This document shows positions 1 to 8,779 of a stretch of 64,000 nucleotides of DNA, piece after piece; the first letter of the stretch is position 1, and the number at the start of each line of letters is the position of its first letter. The translations under genes were made by a program, and so were the position numbers. Source of the stretch: Thalassotalea litorea (lineage in GTDB: Bacteria; Pseudomonadota; Gammaproteobacteria; Enterobacterales; Alteromonadaceae); NCBI RefSeq assembly GCF_005843925.1, contig NZ_VCBC01000010.1:124001-188000 (forward strand), read 5' to 3'. The notes beneath the pieces were generated by a model that had not been told where the DNA came from, searched no databases, and saw nothing but the letters and a program-made list of their open reading frames with translations.

Positions 1-549
1 GGCATCGAGTTGTTCTTTAACCTGGCGGGATAATTGTTGATTATTACTTTCCTGCTCGCTCTGTCTTTTTTGATCGAGCTGTTCCGTTAATGCCTGAAGT
101 TGCTGTTGCTGATAATAATATAAACCACCAACACCGCCGGCTGCGGCTAACGCGATGAGCAGTGCCAGAACTCCGGTTTTTGATACACCACTACTTTTTT
201 CGACTGAAGCCGATGGGCTTCGAGGCGATGGATTGTTCGCTGCACCTGATGGTTTTGTTGCACCAGATGTGCTGGATTTGGATTGCGGCGCTGATTTGGT
301 CGGTGCTTTTGCAGACGTTGCCGCATTTGGCTCCGATTTTGACTTTCCTGTGCTCTCAGGCGGTTTTGCCTGGGCTTTGGCTTTGGCGGCAATTTTTGCG
401 GCTTCGGCGGCGGTGACTTTAGCGGAACTGCTTGGCGTTTTTTGCGGCGAATCTTTGGCGTCAGATTGCCCTTCATTACTCTTGGCTGTAGAAGGCGGGT
501 TGTTGTCTTTTTTGATACTGTCTTGAGCTTTCTTGTCTTTATCGGTCAT
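1..549 (-). CDS. hemX: HemX, N-terminal part (cut by window edge)
   Basis: First 183 codons of an inner-membrane protein of the HemX (uroporphyrinogen-III C-methyltransferase-like) family. Read from the ATG at 549 it starts MTDKDKK, runs through about 115 residues rich in Lys, Ala, Pro and Ser, then has one hydrophobic segment (GVLALLIALAAAGGVGG, near residues 123-139) followed by a Gln-rich stretch that should begin a coiled coil. This cytoplasmic disordered tail, single membrane span and periplasmic coiled coil is the known HemX plan. It follows hemD by 32 bases on the same strand, the usual hemCDXY order; hemY would lie beyond base 1. HemX is thought to scaffold late heme synthesis steps. 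The low-complexity DNA here throws up longer open frames on both strands that are not genes. Confidence 0.85.
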   Translation of the reverse strand, partial: MTDKDKKAQDSIKKDNNPPSTAKSNEGQSDAKDSPQKTPSSSAKVTAAEAAKIAAKAKAQAKPPESTGKSKSEPNAATSAKAPTKSAPQSKSSTSGATKPSGAANNPSPRSPSASVEKSSGVSKTGVLALLIALAAAGGVGGLYYYQQQQLQALTEQLDQKRQSEQESNNQQLSRQVKEQLDA

Positions 550-581
550 ATCTTACATCCAAGGATGAATCAGGCTTGCTA

Positions 582-1337
582 TCACATGGCCGCTATGGCC
601 TGAAAAATTAATCGGTTACTAGCACCGCTGGCATTGATCACACGGTCTAGTTTGTATTGTTTGGCTTTTTCGGCAATGCGCTCGCTGGCAACGACCCAAT
701 AAATTCCCTGTATAAAGGACCTATCCGCATTGGCGAGCAACTCAACGGCTTTATCCAGTAAAGCCTCGCTGGTAACTACCATACAATTAATTTTAAGTTT
801 TCGCCATTTTTCAATAAGTTGACTAGCATCCATTGACGGCCAATGGCGCAGGTATACTTCATTATAGGCAACATTTGCCCGTCTTTGGCGAAGTGTTTGT
901 GCTAAATGCTCACGGCCACCGTTACCGCGGATGATTAATATCTTTTGATCGCTTACCTGTTGCAAAGACGGTAGCGCCAATAACCCTTCACTATCGAATG
1001 TTTGTCCGGTATGGATCTTTATTGCCGATGGCGTCAAAGCGAGCGATGATAGTGCTTTCGCGGTGGCAGGCCCTACCGCGTAGTATGAGCTTTGCACCGG
1101 CCATGCATCTATGGGACATTGTTGTAACGCAAACTGCGCAGCCGCTTCACTAACAAAAATAATATGTTGCGGTCGCTCGGCAAGGGCTGCCGCTAAGGAA
1201 AGTGATTGGCTATTGCTTTGGTAATCGAAAAAGGGCTGGATTTCGATATGGCGAGCGAGAGGCTTTAACTCTCGCGCCAATGATTGAGATTTACTCAGAG
1301 GTCGGGTCAGAAGAATGTTCAGTTCAGTCTTTGCCAT
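582..1337 (-). CDS. hemD: Uroporphyrinogen-III synthase
   Basis: HemD closes and isomerises hydroxymethylbilane to uroporphyrinogen III in heme and siroheme synthesis. The product from the ATG at 1337 is 251 residues, near the usual 246-260. It begins [13 protein letters not shown]; the Leu-Thr-Arg-Pro sequence is the typical N-terminal signature of this weakly conserved family. An upstream in-frame start at 1382 would add 15 residues buried in hemC and is less likely. The start overlaps the 3' end of hemC by 14 bases, which implies translational coupling, and hemX follows directly. The identification rests on position and the N-terminal motif, since HemD sequences diverge quickly. Confidence 0.9.
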   Translation of the reverse strand: MAKTELNILLTRPLSKSQSLARELKPLARHIEIQPFFDYQSNSQSLSLAAALAERPQHIIFVSEAAAQFALQQCPIDAWPVQSSYYAVGPATAKALSSLALTPSAIKIHTGQTFDSEGLLALPSLQQVSDQKILIIRGNGGREHLAQTLRQRRANVAYNEVYLRHWPSMDASQLIEKWRKLKINCMVVTSEALLDKAVELLANADRSFIQGIYWVVASERIAEKAKQYKLDRVINASGASNRLIFQAIAAM

Positions 1338-2280
1338 ATAACTCTTCAAGAATCGCTTTTGCGCCACTTTCCAATAACTCATCGGCTAATACTTGCCCGA
1401 GTTTTTGGGCTTCGGTGATGTCACCTGAAATTTCTGCTTCGATGATTTCTGAACCATCTGGGCGGCCTACTAAGCCTTTGAGTGTCAGTTGCGAATCGTT
1501 GATAGTAGCATAGCCGCCAATCGGCACCTGGCAGCCACCTTGTAATTGAGTGTTCATTGCTCGCTCGGCAAGGACTCGAATTCGAGTTTGTTGATGCTCT
1601 AACGGCGCCAGCAAGGCTTTAATTCTTTGATCATCGAGGCGACATTCAATGCCGACGGCACCCTGACCATTGGCTGGTAACATAACCTCTGGCTCAATAT
1701 ACTGACGAATGCGATCGGGCATTTCCAGACGAATCAAGCCGGCGGCGGCAAGAATGATGGCATCGTAATCGCCATTATCGAGTTTTGCTAATCGAGTATT
1801 CACGTTGCCACGCAGATCTTTAATGATTAAATCCGGGCGCATGGCGTTTAACTGACATTGACGGCGCAGGCTTGAAGTACCAACGACAGCGCCTTGTGGC
1901 AGAGCATCGATATTATCAAAATGGTTCGATACAAAGGCATCTCTTGGGTCTTCGCGCTCACAAATCACTTGCAGACCCAGGCCTTCAGGAAAGTCCACAG
2001 GTACATCCTTCATGGAATGTACGGCAATATCTGCTCGCCCTTCAAGCATGGCAATTTCCAGCTCTTTGACAAACAGACCCTTACCACCGACTTTCGCCAG
2101 TGGTGAATCTAAAATGATATCCCCTTTCGTGACCATCGGCAGCAATTCGACGGTTAACTCAGGGTGGAAATGTTCGAGCCGTGCTTTCACATATTCGGCC
2201 TGCCACATTGCCAATGCGCTTTTACGGGTCGCAATCGTTAACACGTTATTTGACGCGTTCGGAGAAGTTAGTTCAGACAT
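1324..2280 (-). CDS. hemC: Porphobilinogen deaminase (hydroxymethylbilane synthase)
   Basis: Polymerises four porphobilinogen units into hydroxymethylbilane in the cytoplasm. At 318 residues it matches E. coli HemC almost end to end. The cysteine that anchors the dipyrromethane cofactor is Cys250 in [11 protein letters not shown], and the catalytic aspartate is Asp92 in AVHSMKDVP. Arg-rich substrate-binding segments ([20 protein letters not shown]) are present. The start at 2280 lies 13 bases after the cyaY stop, so cyaY, hemC, hemD and hemX form one minus-strand transcription unit. In E. coli cyaY is divergent from the hem operon; here it heads it. Confidence 0.97.
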   Translation of the reverse strand: MSELTSPNASNNVLTIATRKSALAMWQAEYVKARLEHFHPELTVELLPMVTKGDIILDSPLAKVGGKGLFVKELEIAMLEGRADIAVHSMKDVPVDFPEGLGLQVICEREDPRDAFVSNHFDNIDALPQGAVVGTSSLRRQCQLNAMRPDLIIKDLRGNVNTRLAKLDNGDYDAIILAAAGLIRLEMPDRIRQYIEPEVMLPANGQGAVGIECRLDDQRIKALLAPLEHQQTRIRVLAERAMNTQLQGGCQVPIGGYATINDSQLTLKGLVGRPDGSEIIEAEISGDITEAQKLGQVLADELLESGAKAILEELYGKD

Positions 2281-2293
2281 AGAATATTCCCAC

Positions 2294-2614
2294 TTATTCG
2301 CCAGCTAAGGTAATTTCAGTGTCTGCCTGAATGCTGACCGCCTGAGATAAAAACGACCAAAACTCATCGCCTGATCGCTTGTCATGCCATTGCTCGTTCG
2401 AAAATTCAAAATGATGACCATTGAACTTGGTGGCAACCCAAATTTCGTGTAAAGGTGCTTGTTTATTGATGATGATCTTTGAACCATTAACAAACGCCAG
2501 AGTGAGCAAACCGCCGACACTTTCGTAATCAATATCCACCGGACACTCTTCTATGGCATCTTCGATGGCCAGTAACATATCGTCGGCCATTAAATTGTAT
2601 TGGCTGTCATTCAT
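2294..2614 (-). CDS. cyaY: Frataxin-like iron donor CyaY
   Basis: Bacterial frataxin that binds iron and tunes Fe-S cluster assembly through the cysteine desulfurase IscS. The 106-residue product has the expected acidic first helix ([21 protein letters not shown]), the beta-sheet core ([18 protein letters not shown], then HEIWVAT) and the final FWSFLSQAV helix. The ATG at 2614 gives a protein of the normal length. It sits 13 bases upstream of hemC on the same strand, so iron handling and tetrapyrrole synthesis are probably co-transcribed here. The divergent gene on the other side is the small lipoprotein lptM. Confidence 0.95.
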   Translation of the reverse strand: MNDSQYNLMADDMLLAIEDAIEECPVDIDYESVGGLLTLAFVNGSKIIINKQAPLHEIWVATKFNGHHFEFSNEQWHDKRSGDEFWSFLSQAVSIQADTEITLAGE

Positions 2615-2691
2615 CTTCGACTTCTACCCTTAATTGTTGCTTAAATTCTCGTCAATAACCGGTATTCACGTATTTAAATGGTTGCATGGAC

Positions 2692-2722
2692 TTGTATTTA
2701 GCGCCCCGCATGCGATTATAAA
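2692..2722 (+). promoter_or_regulatory. Possible sigma-70 promoter for lptM-lysA-dapF
   Basis: TTGTAT at 2692-2697 and TTATAA at 2716-2721 are separated by 18 bases in the 155-base divergent gap between cyaY and lptM. Both elements match only partly, so this is a tentative call. Confidence 0.3.
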
Positions 2723-2769
2723 GCGACAATCTCATTAAAGCGATATTAATCCTCTATATTATCACCATT

Positions 2770-2937
2770 ATGTTTAAGAAAATGCTGAATAAAAAAACGA
2801 CTTTTGTTATCTTTACCGGCCTTATTTTGCTAATTTCAGGCTGTGGTCAAAAAGGTGCTTTGTATCAGACTCCTGCGGATCAGAAAAGCAATAGCGAAAA
2901 ACAACCAAAGCAAACCCAGGACCAATCTCAACAATAG
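2770..2937 (+). CDS. lptM: LPS-assembly lipoprotein LptM (YifL)
   Basis: A 55-residue lipoprotein. The product starts MFKKMLNKK, has a hydrophobic signal segment and the lipobox LISGC with Cys25, then the family signature GCGQKGALYQTP; the remainder is polar and Gln/Lys rich. LptM (formerly YifL) helps mature the LptD-LptE outer-membrane LPS translocon by promoting correct LptD disulfide formation. Its place immediately before lysA and dapF matches the yifL-dapF arrangement of enterobacteria and vibrios. The ATG at 2770 is chosen because it gives a complete signal peptide. Confidence 0.9.
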   Translation: MFKKMLNKKTTFVIFTGLILLISGCGQKGALYQTPADQKSNSEKQPKQTQDQSQQ

Positions 2938-2968
2938 CGATTGAAAGCGTTTTATTCGGGAACTAAAC

Positions 2969-4222
2969 ATGGATTTTTTTCAACGTCAGCAACAACATCT
3001 TTTTGCCGAACAATGCCAGGTAGCCGATTTGGCAAGGCAATATGGCACCCCTTTGTACGTGTACTCAAAAGCCACTATTGAACGTCATTATCGCGCTTTT
3101 GCCGATGCCAATAAAACCGCGGGTCTGGAACATTTAATTTGCTATGCGGTGAAAGCCAGCTCGAATCTCGGCATTTTGAATCTGTTAGCGCGATTAGGTA
3201 GTGGCTTTGACATTGTTTCAGGTGGCGAATTGGCCCGGGTTTTAAAGGCCGGAGGCGATGCCAGCAAAGTCGTGTTTTCGGGGGTAGGTAAAACCAGTGA
3301 AGAAATCCGTTATGCCTTGCAGGCGGGCATTCATTGTTTTAATGTCGAATCGGAAGCGGAAATTGCCAGAATTCACGCCGTTGCTGAAGCGATGCAAACC
3401 AAAGCACCGATATCGCTGCGGGTGAATCCAGATGTCGATGCGGGCACCCACCCCTATATTTCCACCGGATTAAAAGACAACAAGTTTGGTGTGCCAATTA
3501 GCGAGGCGCTGCGAATTTATCAATTGGCCGCGCAATTACCGTATCTTGATATCCAGGGGGTTGATTGTCATATCGGTTCTCAATTAACCGAAATTCAGCC
3601 ATTTTTAGATGCCCTAGACCGAGTGTTAATGCTGGTCGATCACTTGGCAGAGCATGGAATTGTCCTGTCTCATATTGATGTTGGTGGTGGTTTAGGTGTT
3701 GATTATCAAGGCGAACAACCGCCAAATCCAACGGAATACGTCGCGGCACTGGCAACCAAACTACAAGGGCGCGATATTAAAGTGGTGTATGAACCTGGCC
3801 GTGCAATTATGGCCAATGCCGGTATTTTGGTTACCGAAGTTGAGTTTTTAAAAACCAATGAAGATAAGCACTTTGCAATTGTGGATGCGGCGATGAATGA
3901 TTTAATTCGTCCCGCGTTATATCAGGCGTGGCAGGAAATCATTGAAGTTGAGCGAAACCCGCATACAAGCGCACAGGTTTATGATGTGGTTGGGCCGGTT
4001 TGCGAGACTGGAGACTTTCTCGGTAAGGATCGCTCTTTGGCGATTGTTGCCGGCGATCTTCTCGCGGTACGCAGTGCCGGTGCATATGGTTTTACCATGA
4101 GTTCAAACTATAACTCCCGTCCTCGTGCCGCCGAGGTTATGGTTGACGGTGCACAGAGTTATGTGATCCGTGAACGGGAAACCTTTGACGATTTAATCAA
4201 AGGCGAGCATTGCCTGCCTTAA
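2969..4222 (+). CDS. lysA: Diaminopimelate decarboxylase
   Basis: PLP enzyme that decarboxylates meso-diaminopimelate to L-lysine, the last step of lysine synthesis. The 417-residue protein has the alanine-racemase-like barrel followed by a beta domain. Visible key residues: PLP lysine Lys62 in CYAVKASSN, His201 in CHIGSQ, the phosphate-binding GGGLGVDY at 239-246, EPGR at 275-278, and the substrate-binding Cys345 in GPVCETGDF. It lies 31 bases after lptM and 48 bases before dapF, so the last two enzymes around meso-DAP are co-expressed. Placement of lysA beside dapF is common in marine gammaproteobacteria but differs from E. coli. Confidence 0.97.
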   Translation: MDFFQRQQQHLFAEQCQVADLARQYGTPLYVYSKATIERHYRAFADANKTAGLEHLICYAVKASSNLGILNLLARLGSGFDIVSGGELARVLKAGGDASKVVFSGVGKTSEEIRYALQAGIHCFNVESEAEIARIHAVAEAMQTKAPISLRVNPDVDAGTHPYISTGLKDNKFGVPISEALRIYQLAAQLPYLDIQGVDCHIGSQLTEIQPFLDALDRVLMLVDHLAEHGIVLSHIDVGGGLGVDYQGEQPPNPTEYVAALATKLQGRDIKVVYEPGRAIMANAGILVTEVEFLKTNEDKHFAIVDAAMNDLIRPALYQAWQEIIEVERNPHTSAQVYDVVGPVCETGDFLGKDRSLAIVAGDLLAVRSAGAYGFTMSSNYNSRPRAAEVMVDGAQSYVIRERETFDDLIKGEHCLP

Positions 4223-4270
4223 CGGGCCTACTATGAAGGAATTGGCGAGTTGAAACACAATAAGCAAACT

Positions 4271-5098
4271 ATGGTGAATTTTTCCAAAATGCATGGCCTG
4301 GGCAATGACTTTATGGTCTTAGATAATGTTACCCAGAATGTATTTCTTTCCAACGACCAAATACGCCAATTTGCGGATCGTAACTTTGGTATCGGGTTTG
4401 ATCAGTTGTTAATTGTTGAACCTCCCTATGATCCAGATTTAGATTTTCATTATCGGATATTTAATGCCGATGGCAGCGAAGTGAATCAATGTGGTAACGG
4501 CGCACGTTGTTTTGCGCGTTTCGTTCGCATGAAAGGATTGACCAATAAAAACAAAATAAAAGTATCAACGGCCTCTGGTAAAATGACGTTGCACGTTGAG
4601 CGCGACGGTCTGGTCACAGTGTCGATGCCGATTCCGAATTTAGAACCGGCGAAAATTCCATTTACCGCACAAAAGCAGGAAGGCACCTATATTCTTCGTA
4701 CCGATGAACAAACGGTCTTTTGTGGTGCGGTGTCCATGGGCAATCCCCATTGCGTTTTGGAAGTGGATTCGGTTGCGGATGCACCGGTCAATACCCTCGG
4801 AAAAGAGCTGTCATTGCATGAACGTTTTCCTGAGCATGCCAACGTTGGCTTTATGGAAATTCAATCACCAAAATACATAAAGTTAAGAGTTTATGAACGC
4901 GGTGCAGCTGAAACTTTAGCCTGTGGAAGCGGCGCGTGTGCAGCAGTAGTGGTGGGTATTATTCAGGATAAACTGGCGAATAATGTCACCGTTGAATTGC
5001 CCGGCGGCAAGCTTAAAATTTATTGGAAAGGACCAGGTCATCCGGTAAAAATGACTGGCCCGGCTAAACATGTTTTTGATGGAACCTTGTCGATATGA
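4271..5098 (+). CDS. dapF: Diaminopimelate epimerase
   Basis: Converts LL- to meso-diaminopimelate for peptidoglycan and lysine without a cofactor. With the start at 4271 it has 275 residues and begins [14 protein letters not shown], aligning with E. coli DapF. The two catalytic cysteines are Cys74 (NQCGNGARC) and Cys218 (LACGSGAC), at nearly the E. coli positions. A TTG at 4250 in the same frame, with a better ribosome-binding sequence (GGAA) ahead of it, would add seven residues; either start could be used. The 3' end overlaps the next gene by four bases. Confidence 0.96.
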   Translation: MVNFSKMHGLGNDFMVLDNVTQNVFLSNDQIRQFADRNFGIGFDQLLIVEPPYDPDLDFHYRIFNADGSEVNQCGNGARCFARFVRMKGLTNKNKIKVSTASGKMTLHVERDGLVTVSMPIPNLEPAKIPFTAQKQEGTYILRTDEQTVFCGAVSMGNPHCVLEVDSVADAPVNTLGKELSLHERFPEHANVGFMEIQSPKYIKLRVYERGAAETLACGSGACAAVVVGIIQDKLANNVTVELPGGKLKIYWKGPGHPVKMTGPAKHVFDGTLSI

Positions 5099-5829
5099 GC
5101 CTGACCCCGACAGAATTTGATATCTCTCAACTTGACGATGAATTAGTCTTGGAATTTCTGCAATCTGATCAGGATTTTTTCGCTCGACACCCTCAGTTAC
5201 TAACGTCGCTGCAATTGCAGGATAATCGTCGCGGCACGATTTCACTGGTAGAACGTCAGCAGCAGTTATTGCGTCAAAAGGTACAATTGCTGGAAGAAGA
5301 AATTACCCAGTTATTAACTGTCGCCAATCAAAATGATCGCTTGCTCACCATCTTTAACGATTTATATCTGAACTTAATCGGCGCCGATACTTTTGCTGGA
5401 TTTTGCGACTACCTGCAGGAAACCACAAAGCGTTTGCTTGAATTGAGCGATGTGCGTCTGGTGTTATACAAGTCTCAAATCAGCAAGCATTGCAGCTCCC
5501 AAAACCGGACGAATACCGCAAACACAGAGTTGAGCCATCAAATTTTAATCGATGATATTCAACCGCTTCAATATTCAGACCAATTTGGTGATGATAATTA
5601 TTACTTTGGTCGACTGACCGCAGCGCAACAGTCGTTGTTATTCCCCGATGAGGCCTCTGGCTCCAGTTGTCTGGTTCGGTTGCAGCATCAAGATCAGGAT
5701 ATTGGCTTTATTGCTTTCTACGCCAAAGATGTCGAACATTTTTACCCCGGTATCGATACCTTACTGTTGGAACAATTTCGGCACTTAGTTGCTAAACTTG
5801 TTATGACCAAATTTAACTCCAGTGACTAA
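5095..5829 (+). CDS. DUF484 family protein (YigA-like)
   Basis: A 244-residue cytoplasmic protein of the DUF484 family, whose members carry a GAF-like domain and lie next to dapF and xerC in many gammaproteobacteria; no molecular role is established. The conserved N-terminal pattern [19 protein letters not shown] is at about residues 18-37, followed by a predicted coiled coil (residues 52-80, [18 protein letters not shown]) and then the GAF-like part. It overlaps the dapF stop by four bases (ATGA), so it is translationally coupled. The usual next gene, xerC, is missing here: yigB begins three bases after this stop. Confidence 0.85.
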   Translation: MSLTPTEFDISQLDDELVLEFLQSDQDFFARHPQLLTSLQLQDNRRGTISLVERQQQLLRQKVQLLEEEITQLLTVANQNDRLLTIFNDLYLNLIGADTFAGFCDYLQETTKRLLELSDVRLVLYKSQISKHCSSQNRTNTANTELSHQILIDDIQPLQYSDQFGDDNYYFGRLTAAQQSLLFPDEASGSSCLVRLQHQDQDIGFIAFYAKDVEHFYPGIDTLLLEQFRHLVAKLVMTKFNSSD

Positions 5830-5831
5830 CT

Positions 5832-6545
5832 GTGCGATTTTACCGACGATTACAACCTTTCAAAGCATTGAGTTTTGATCTCGATGATACCCTATACGAC
5901 AATCATCCGGTGATCACCCGCGCTGAGCGGGCCCTTCGCGAGCACTTGCAAACTCTGGTGCCCAAAACCCAGCAACTTGCTAATGACTTTTGGTGGCAGC
6001 AGCGTAATGACTGCCTGCAAAAGGAGCCTCATCTAAGCCATGATGTTACCGCTTTAAGGCTGGCTGCTCTCACCCTTGGCCTTGCAAAACTTGGCTTTTC
6101 AAAAAAGGAAGCCCAACAAAAAGCGCAACATGCCTTTGCATTTTTTTTACGACACAGAAATAACCTTCAGGTGGCAAAACCGGTTATTGAAGTGTTAGAG
6201 CAGTTAGCGCAAAAGTTTCCAATTGTGGCAATTTCAAACGGTAATGTGAGTGTTGATGATATCGGCATTCGCCATTGCTTTAAGCAAACGTATTTTGCGG
6301 GTAATGGTAATTTGCAAAAGCCTCAAAGCGATATGTTTATGCAAGCCTGTGACTATTTGGATATTGCGCCACAACAGTTGCTCCATGTTGGCGATTGCAC
6401 CCATGCGGATATTTTCGGAGCGATGCGTTCAGGTTGCCAGACCGCCTGGGTGCACAACGAAAGCTTCGCTATTACCAAAAAACCGCTGCAGGTTTTACCT
6501 ACCATGCATCTGGATCATGTCGAGCAATTACGATATTTTATTTGA
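5832..6545 (+). CDS. yigB: HAD-family phosphatase YigB
   Basis: Haloacid-dehalogenase phosphatase of 237 residues; E. coli YigB dephosphorylates FMN and related compounds. HAD motif I is FDLDDTLYDN near residues 16-25 with the nucleophile Asp, motif II is AISNGN, motif III Lys lies in LQKPQSD, and motif IV is HVGDCTHADIFGA. The start is the GTG at 5832, three bases after the DUF484 stop. In relatives xerC separates these two genes. A 40-base gap and a fresh strong ribosome-binding site follow before the unrelated peptidase gene, so this is likely the last gene of the dapF unit. Confidence 0.88.
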   Translation: MRFYRRLQPFKALSFDLDDTLYDNHPVITRAERALREHLQTLVPKTQQLANDFWWQQRNDCLQKEPHLSHDVTALRLAALTLGLAKLGFSKKEAQQKAQHAFAFFLRHRNNLQVAKPVIEVLEQLAQKFPIVAISNGNVSVDDIGIRHCFKQTYFAGNGNLQKPQSDMFMQACDYLDIAPQQLLHVGDCTHADIFGAMRSGCQTAWVHNESFAITKKPLQVLPTMHLDHVEQLRYFI

Positions 6546-6585
6546 TTGAATGCGCCTATAAAAATAATAACCCCAAGGAGGGAGC

Positions 6586-8544
6586 ATGATATCCATGTAC
6601 AAAGTGGCACAACGAGCGTTAATTGTTTTAAGTCTATTTATCACCTCACTTACTAGCCACGCAACCGTACTTCCCGTGGAAGCTTTTGCAAGTAAACCTG
6701 ATGTCAGTAGCGTGGATCTATCCCCTTCCGGTAAATATGTTGCTTCCATTGTCAAAGTTGAAGGTAAATATACCGGCTCAATTGTCAATGTATTTAATGT
6801 GGATACCGGTGAGGAGAGTCATCATCTATTTACCGATAACTCAAAGTTTGTACTCATTGATTTAAATTGGGCGAATGATGAAACCTTGCTTGTTTCGGCA
6901 AAATTTCCGAAGCGTTACGGCACAGTTCAAGCAACCGAAACTCGTTTACTGCAATTAAATGTAGTTACAGGGAAATCTAATAATGTGATCCCCCGAGCCT
7001 TATACGAAAAATTAAGATATATACCTCAGCTTCAATCGCAGGTGATTGACTATTTGCCCGATGAAAAAGATTACATCTTGCTGCAACTAGCGGGTATGCG
7101 TGCGAGCGCAGAGCCATCCGTATATAGAATTAAGCTGCGAGGTCGTGGGGTTGGAAAATTCAAAGTGGCACAGGGTGCCAAAGAGGGAGTCTATCAATGG
7201 CTGACCGATCAACAGCACAATATTCGAATTGCAATACGTCAGGATGGTTCCAATTATGAAATTCTTGAGCAGCACCCTAACAGAGATGGTTTACGGGTTT
7301 TATGGTCCTATCAGGCGCTAAGCGCTAATTCCGTATGGCCACTGGGCTTTGATGAAGACTCTAATGTCTTGTACGTTAGAGCCTATCATGAAGATAAAAA
7401 AGCTATCTTTAAGGTCGACTTAAACGATCCATTGCTGAAGAAAGAGTTGGTGTTTTCCAATCCTGATCAGGATGTTGGCGGGCAATTACGTCGCGATTTA
7501 GAATCTGGACGGGTTGTTGGTATTGGCAATATATACTGGGATCAAAGCTTTGCGACTTTAAAGCAATCGCTGGATAACGCGTTGCCTTCGTTTCGTAATT
7601 ACATTATCGACTTTAATTCAGGCGCGAGCCGATATGTTGTCCTATCGAGCAGTGATGTTGAGCCCGGTGTTTACTATCTGGGTGATCGTAAAGCCAAGAC
7701 GATGGAAGTCATCGCTGCTCGTTACAATCAGTTAGATCCAATGGTATTGGTGAAGCGTGAAAAAATTTCCTATCAGGCACGAGATGGATTGACAATTGTC
7801 GGTTATCTTACCTTGCCCCAAGGGAGTAAAGGTGAAAATTTACCCACCATTATATTCCCTCACGGAGGGCCGATAAGCCGTGAAACCGCAGGTTTTGATT
7901 ATTGGAGCCAGTTTTTAGCCAACCGCGGCTATGCCGTTTTGCAAATGGACTTTCGCGGCTCTTCTGGTTATGGCTTTGACTTTATGTCAAAAGGTATAGC
8001 TGGTTGGGGGCAAGCGATGCAGGATGATGTCGAAGATGGCGCGCTGTGGCTGATTGAACAAGGTGTTACCGATCCGAAACGCATCTGTATTTTAGGAGCG
8101 AGTTACGGCGGTTATGCATCTTTGATGGGAACAATTAAGTCACCCGAGTTATATCAATGCGCGGTAAGTTTTGCCGGGGTAATGGATGTCAAAGCTTTGG
8201 TACAACATAGGCAGCACTTTACTAATTATGAAGTGGCTTTAAAGCAAATAGGCAATGATTTTGAGCAATTGTGGGACATTTCACCGTTAAAGTACGCTAG
8301 CGCAATCGATGTGCCCGTACTGTTAATACACGGCAAGCGCGATGTTAGTGTTCCATATCAGCATTCTGCAGACATGTTTAATGAGCTTGAAGATGAAGGT
8401 AAAAGTGTTGAGCTTATTACACTCGATGGTGGGGATCACTACTTAAGCAACGCTGAAAATCGTTTAAAAGCTTTCACCGCAATTGAGCGTTTCCTTGCCT
8501 CTCACTTGTCGGCATCAGCATCCGAACAAGGGGCTGGTAAATAA
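6586..8544 (+). CDS. Exported S9-family peptidase (prolyl oligopeptidase/acylaminoacyl peptidase type)
   Basis: A 652-residue serine peptidase with a signal peptide (residues 1-26, cleavage near SHA-TV), an N-terminal beta-propeller region up to about residue 385 and a C-terminal alpha/beta hydrolase. The triad is readable: Ser506 in GASYGGYAS, Asp586 in HGKRDVSVP and His618 in GGDHYL; the oxyanion segment FPHGGP is at 424-429. Family S9 enzymes cut short peptides; this one should act in the periplasm or be secreted. The ATG at 6586 follows an excellent ribosome-binding site, AAGGAGG. It opens the peptidase block between yigB and uvrD. The exact S9 subfamily and substrate cannot be read from sequence alone. 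Confidence 0.9.
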   Translation: MISMYKVAQRALIVLSLFITSLTSHATVLPVEAFASKPDVSSVDLSPSGKYVASIVKVEGKYTGSIVNVFNVDTGEESHHLFTDNSKFVLIDLNWANDETLLVSAKFPKRYGTVQATETRLLQLNVVTGKSNNVIPRALYEKLRYIPQLQSQVIDYLPDEKDYILLQLAGMRASAEPSVYRIKLRGRGVGKFKVAQGAKEGVYQWLTDQQHNIRIAIRQDGSNYEILEQHPNRDGLRVLWSYQALSANSVWPLGFDEDSNVLYVRAYHEDKKAIFKVDLNDPLLKKELVFSNPDQDVGGQLRRDLESGRVVGIGNIYWDQSFATLKQSLDNALPSFRNYIIDFNSGASRYVVLSSSDVEPGVYYLGDRKAKTMEVIAARYNQLDPMVLVKREKISYQARDGLTIVGYLTLPQGSKGENLPTIIFPHGGPISRETAGFDYWSQFLANRGYAVLQMDFRGSSGYGFDFMSKGIAGWGQAMQDDVEDGALWLIEQGVTDPKRICILGASYGGYASLMGTIKSPELYQCAVSFAGVMDVKALVQHRQHFTNYEVALKQIGNDFEQLWDISPLKYASAIDVPVLLIHGKRDVSVPYQHSADMFNELEDEGKSVELITLDGGDHYLSNAENRLKAFTAIERFLASHLSASASEQGAGK

Positions 8545-8629
8545 ACAAAACACATTACACTGAGTCAGAATGGTGATATTCATGCTGGTTAGGTGGTGCA
8601 AACAATTAGCAGCTATTTCCATGATACCA

Positions 8630-8662
8630 AGCTCTGACAGGAATCTCTTATCAGAGCTTTTT
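8630..8662 (+). terminator. Rho-independent terminator after S9 peptidase
   Basis: Stem AGCTCTGA (8630-8637) pairs with TCAGAGCT (8651-8658) and runs into TTTTT. It separates the S9 and S10 peptidase genes into distinct units. A 65-codon open frame across this gap is cut by the hairpin and is not a gene. Confidence 0.75.
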
Positions 8663-8779
8663 CATCTTCTTAGCAGGTTATCCCCATATTTCGGGCGTTT
8701 ATCGGTGAACGCTGGTATTAAAACACCATTCGTGATTAAACTTAGGGTTAAGTTTTCACAAATATAAAATAAAACACTT

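Noticed and set aside
155..526. Long plus-strand open frames over the window start
   Set aside because: They overlap the hemX N-terminus, whose low-complexity Ala/Lys/Pro codons keep all frames open. No start signal or family match.
2700..2760. Possible Fur box in the divergent gap between cyaY and lptM
   Set aside because: The AT-rich gap does not contain a convincing 19-bp Fur-like inverted repeat by eye.
4232..4270. A short upstream frame and TTG start ahead of dapF suggesting a frameshift
   Set aside because: The dapF frame is intact from both 4250 and 4271; the ATG at 4232 only opens a six-codon frame. No error is needed to explain it.
8570..8767. 65-codon open frame between the S9 and S10 peptidase genes
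   Set aside because: It crosses a clear rho-independent terminator and has no ribosome-binding site or recognisable sequence.
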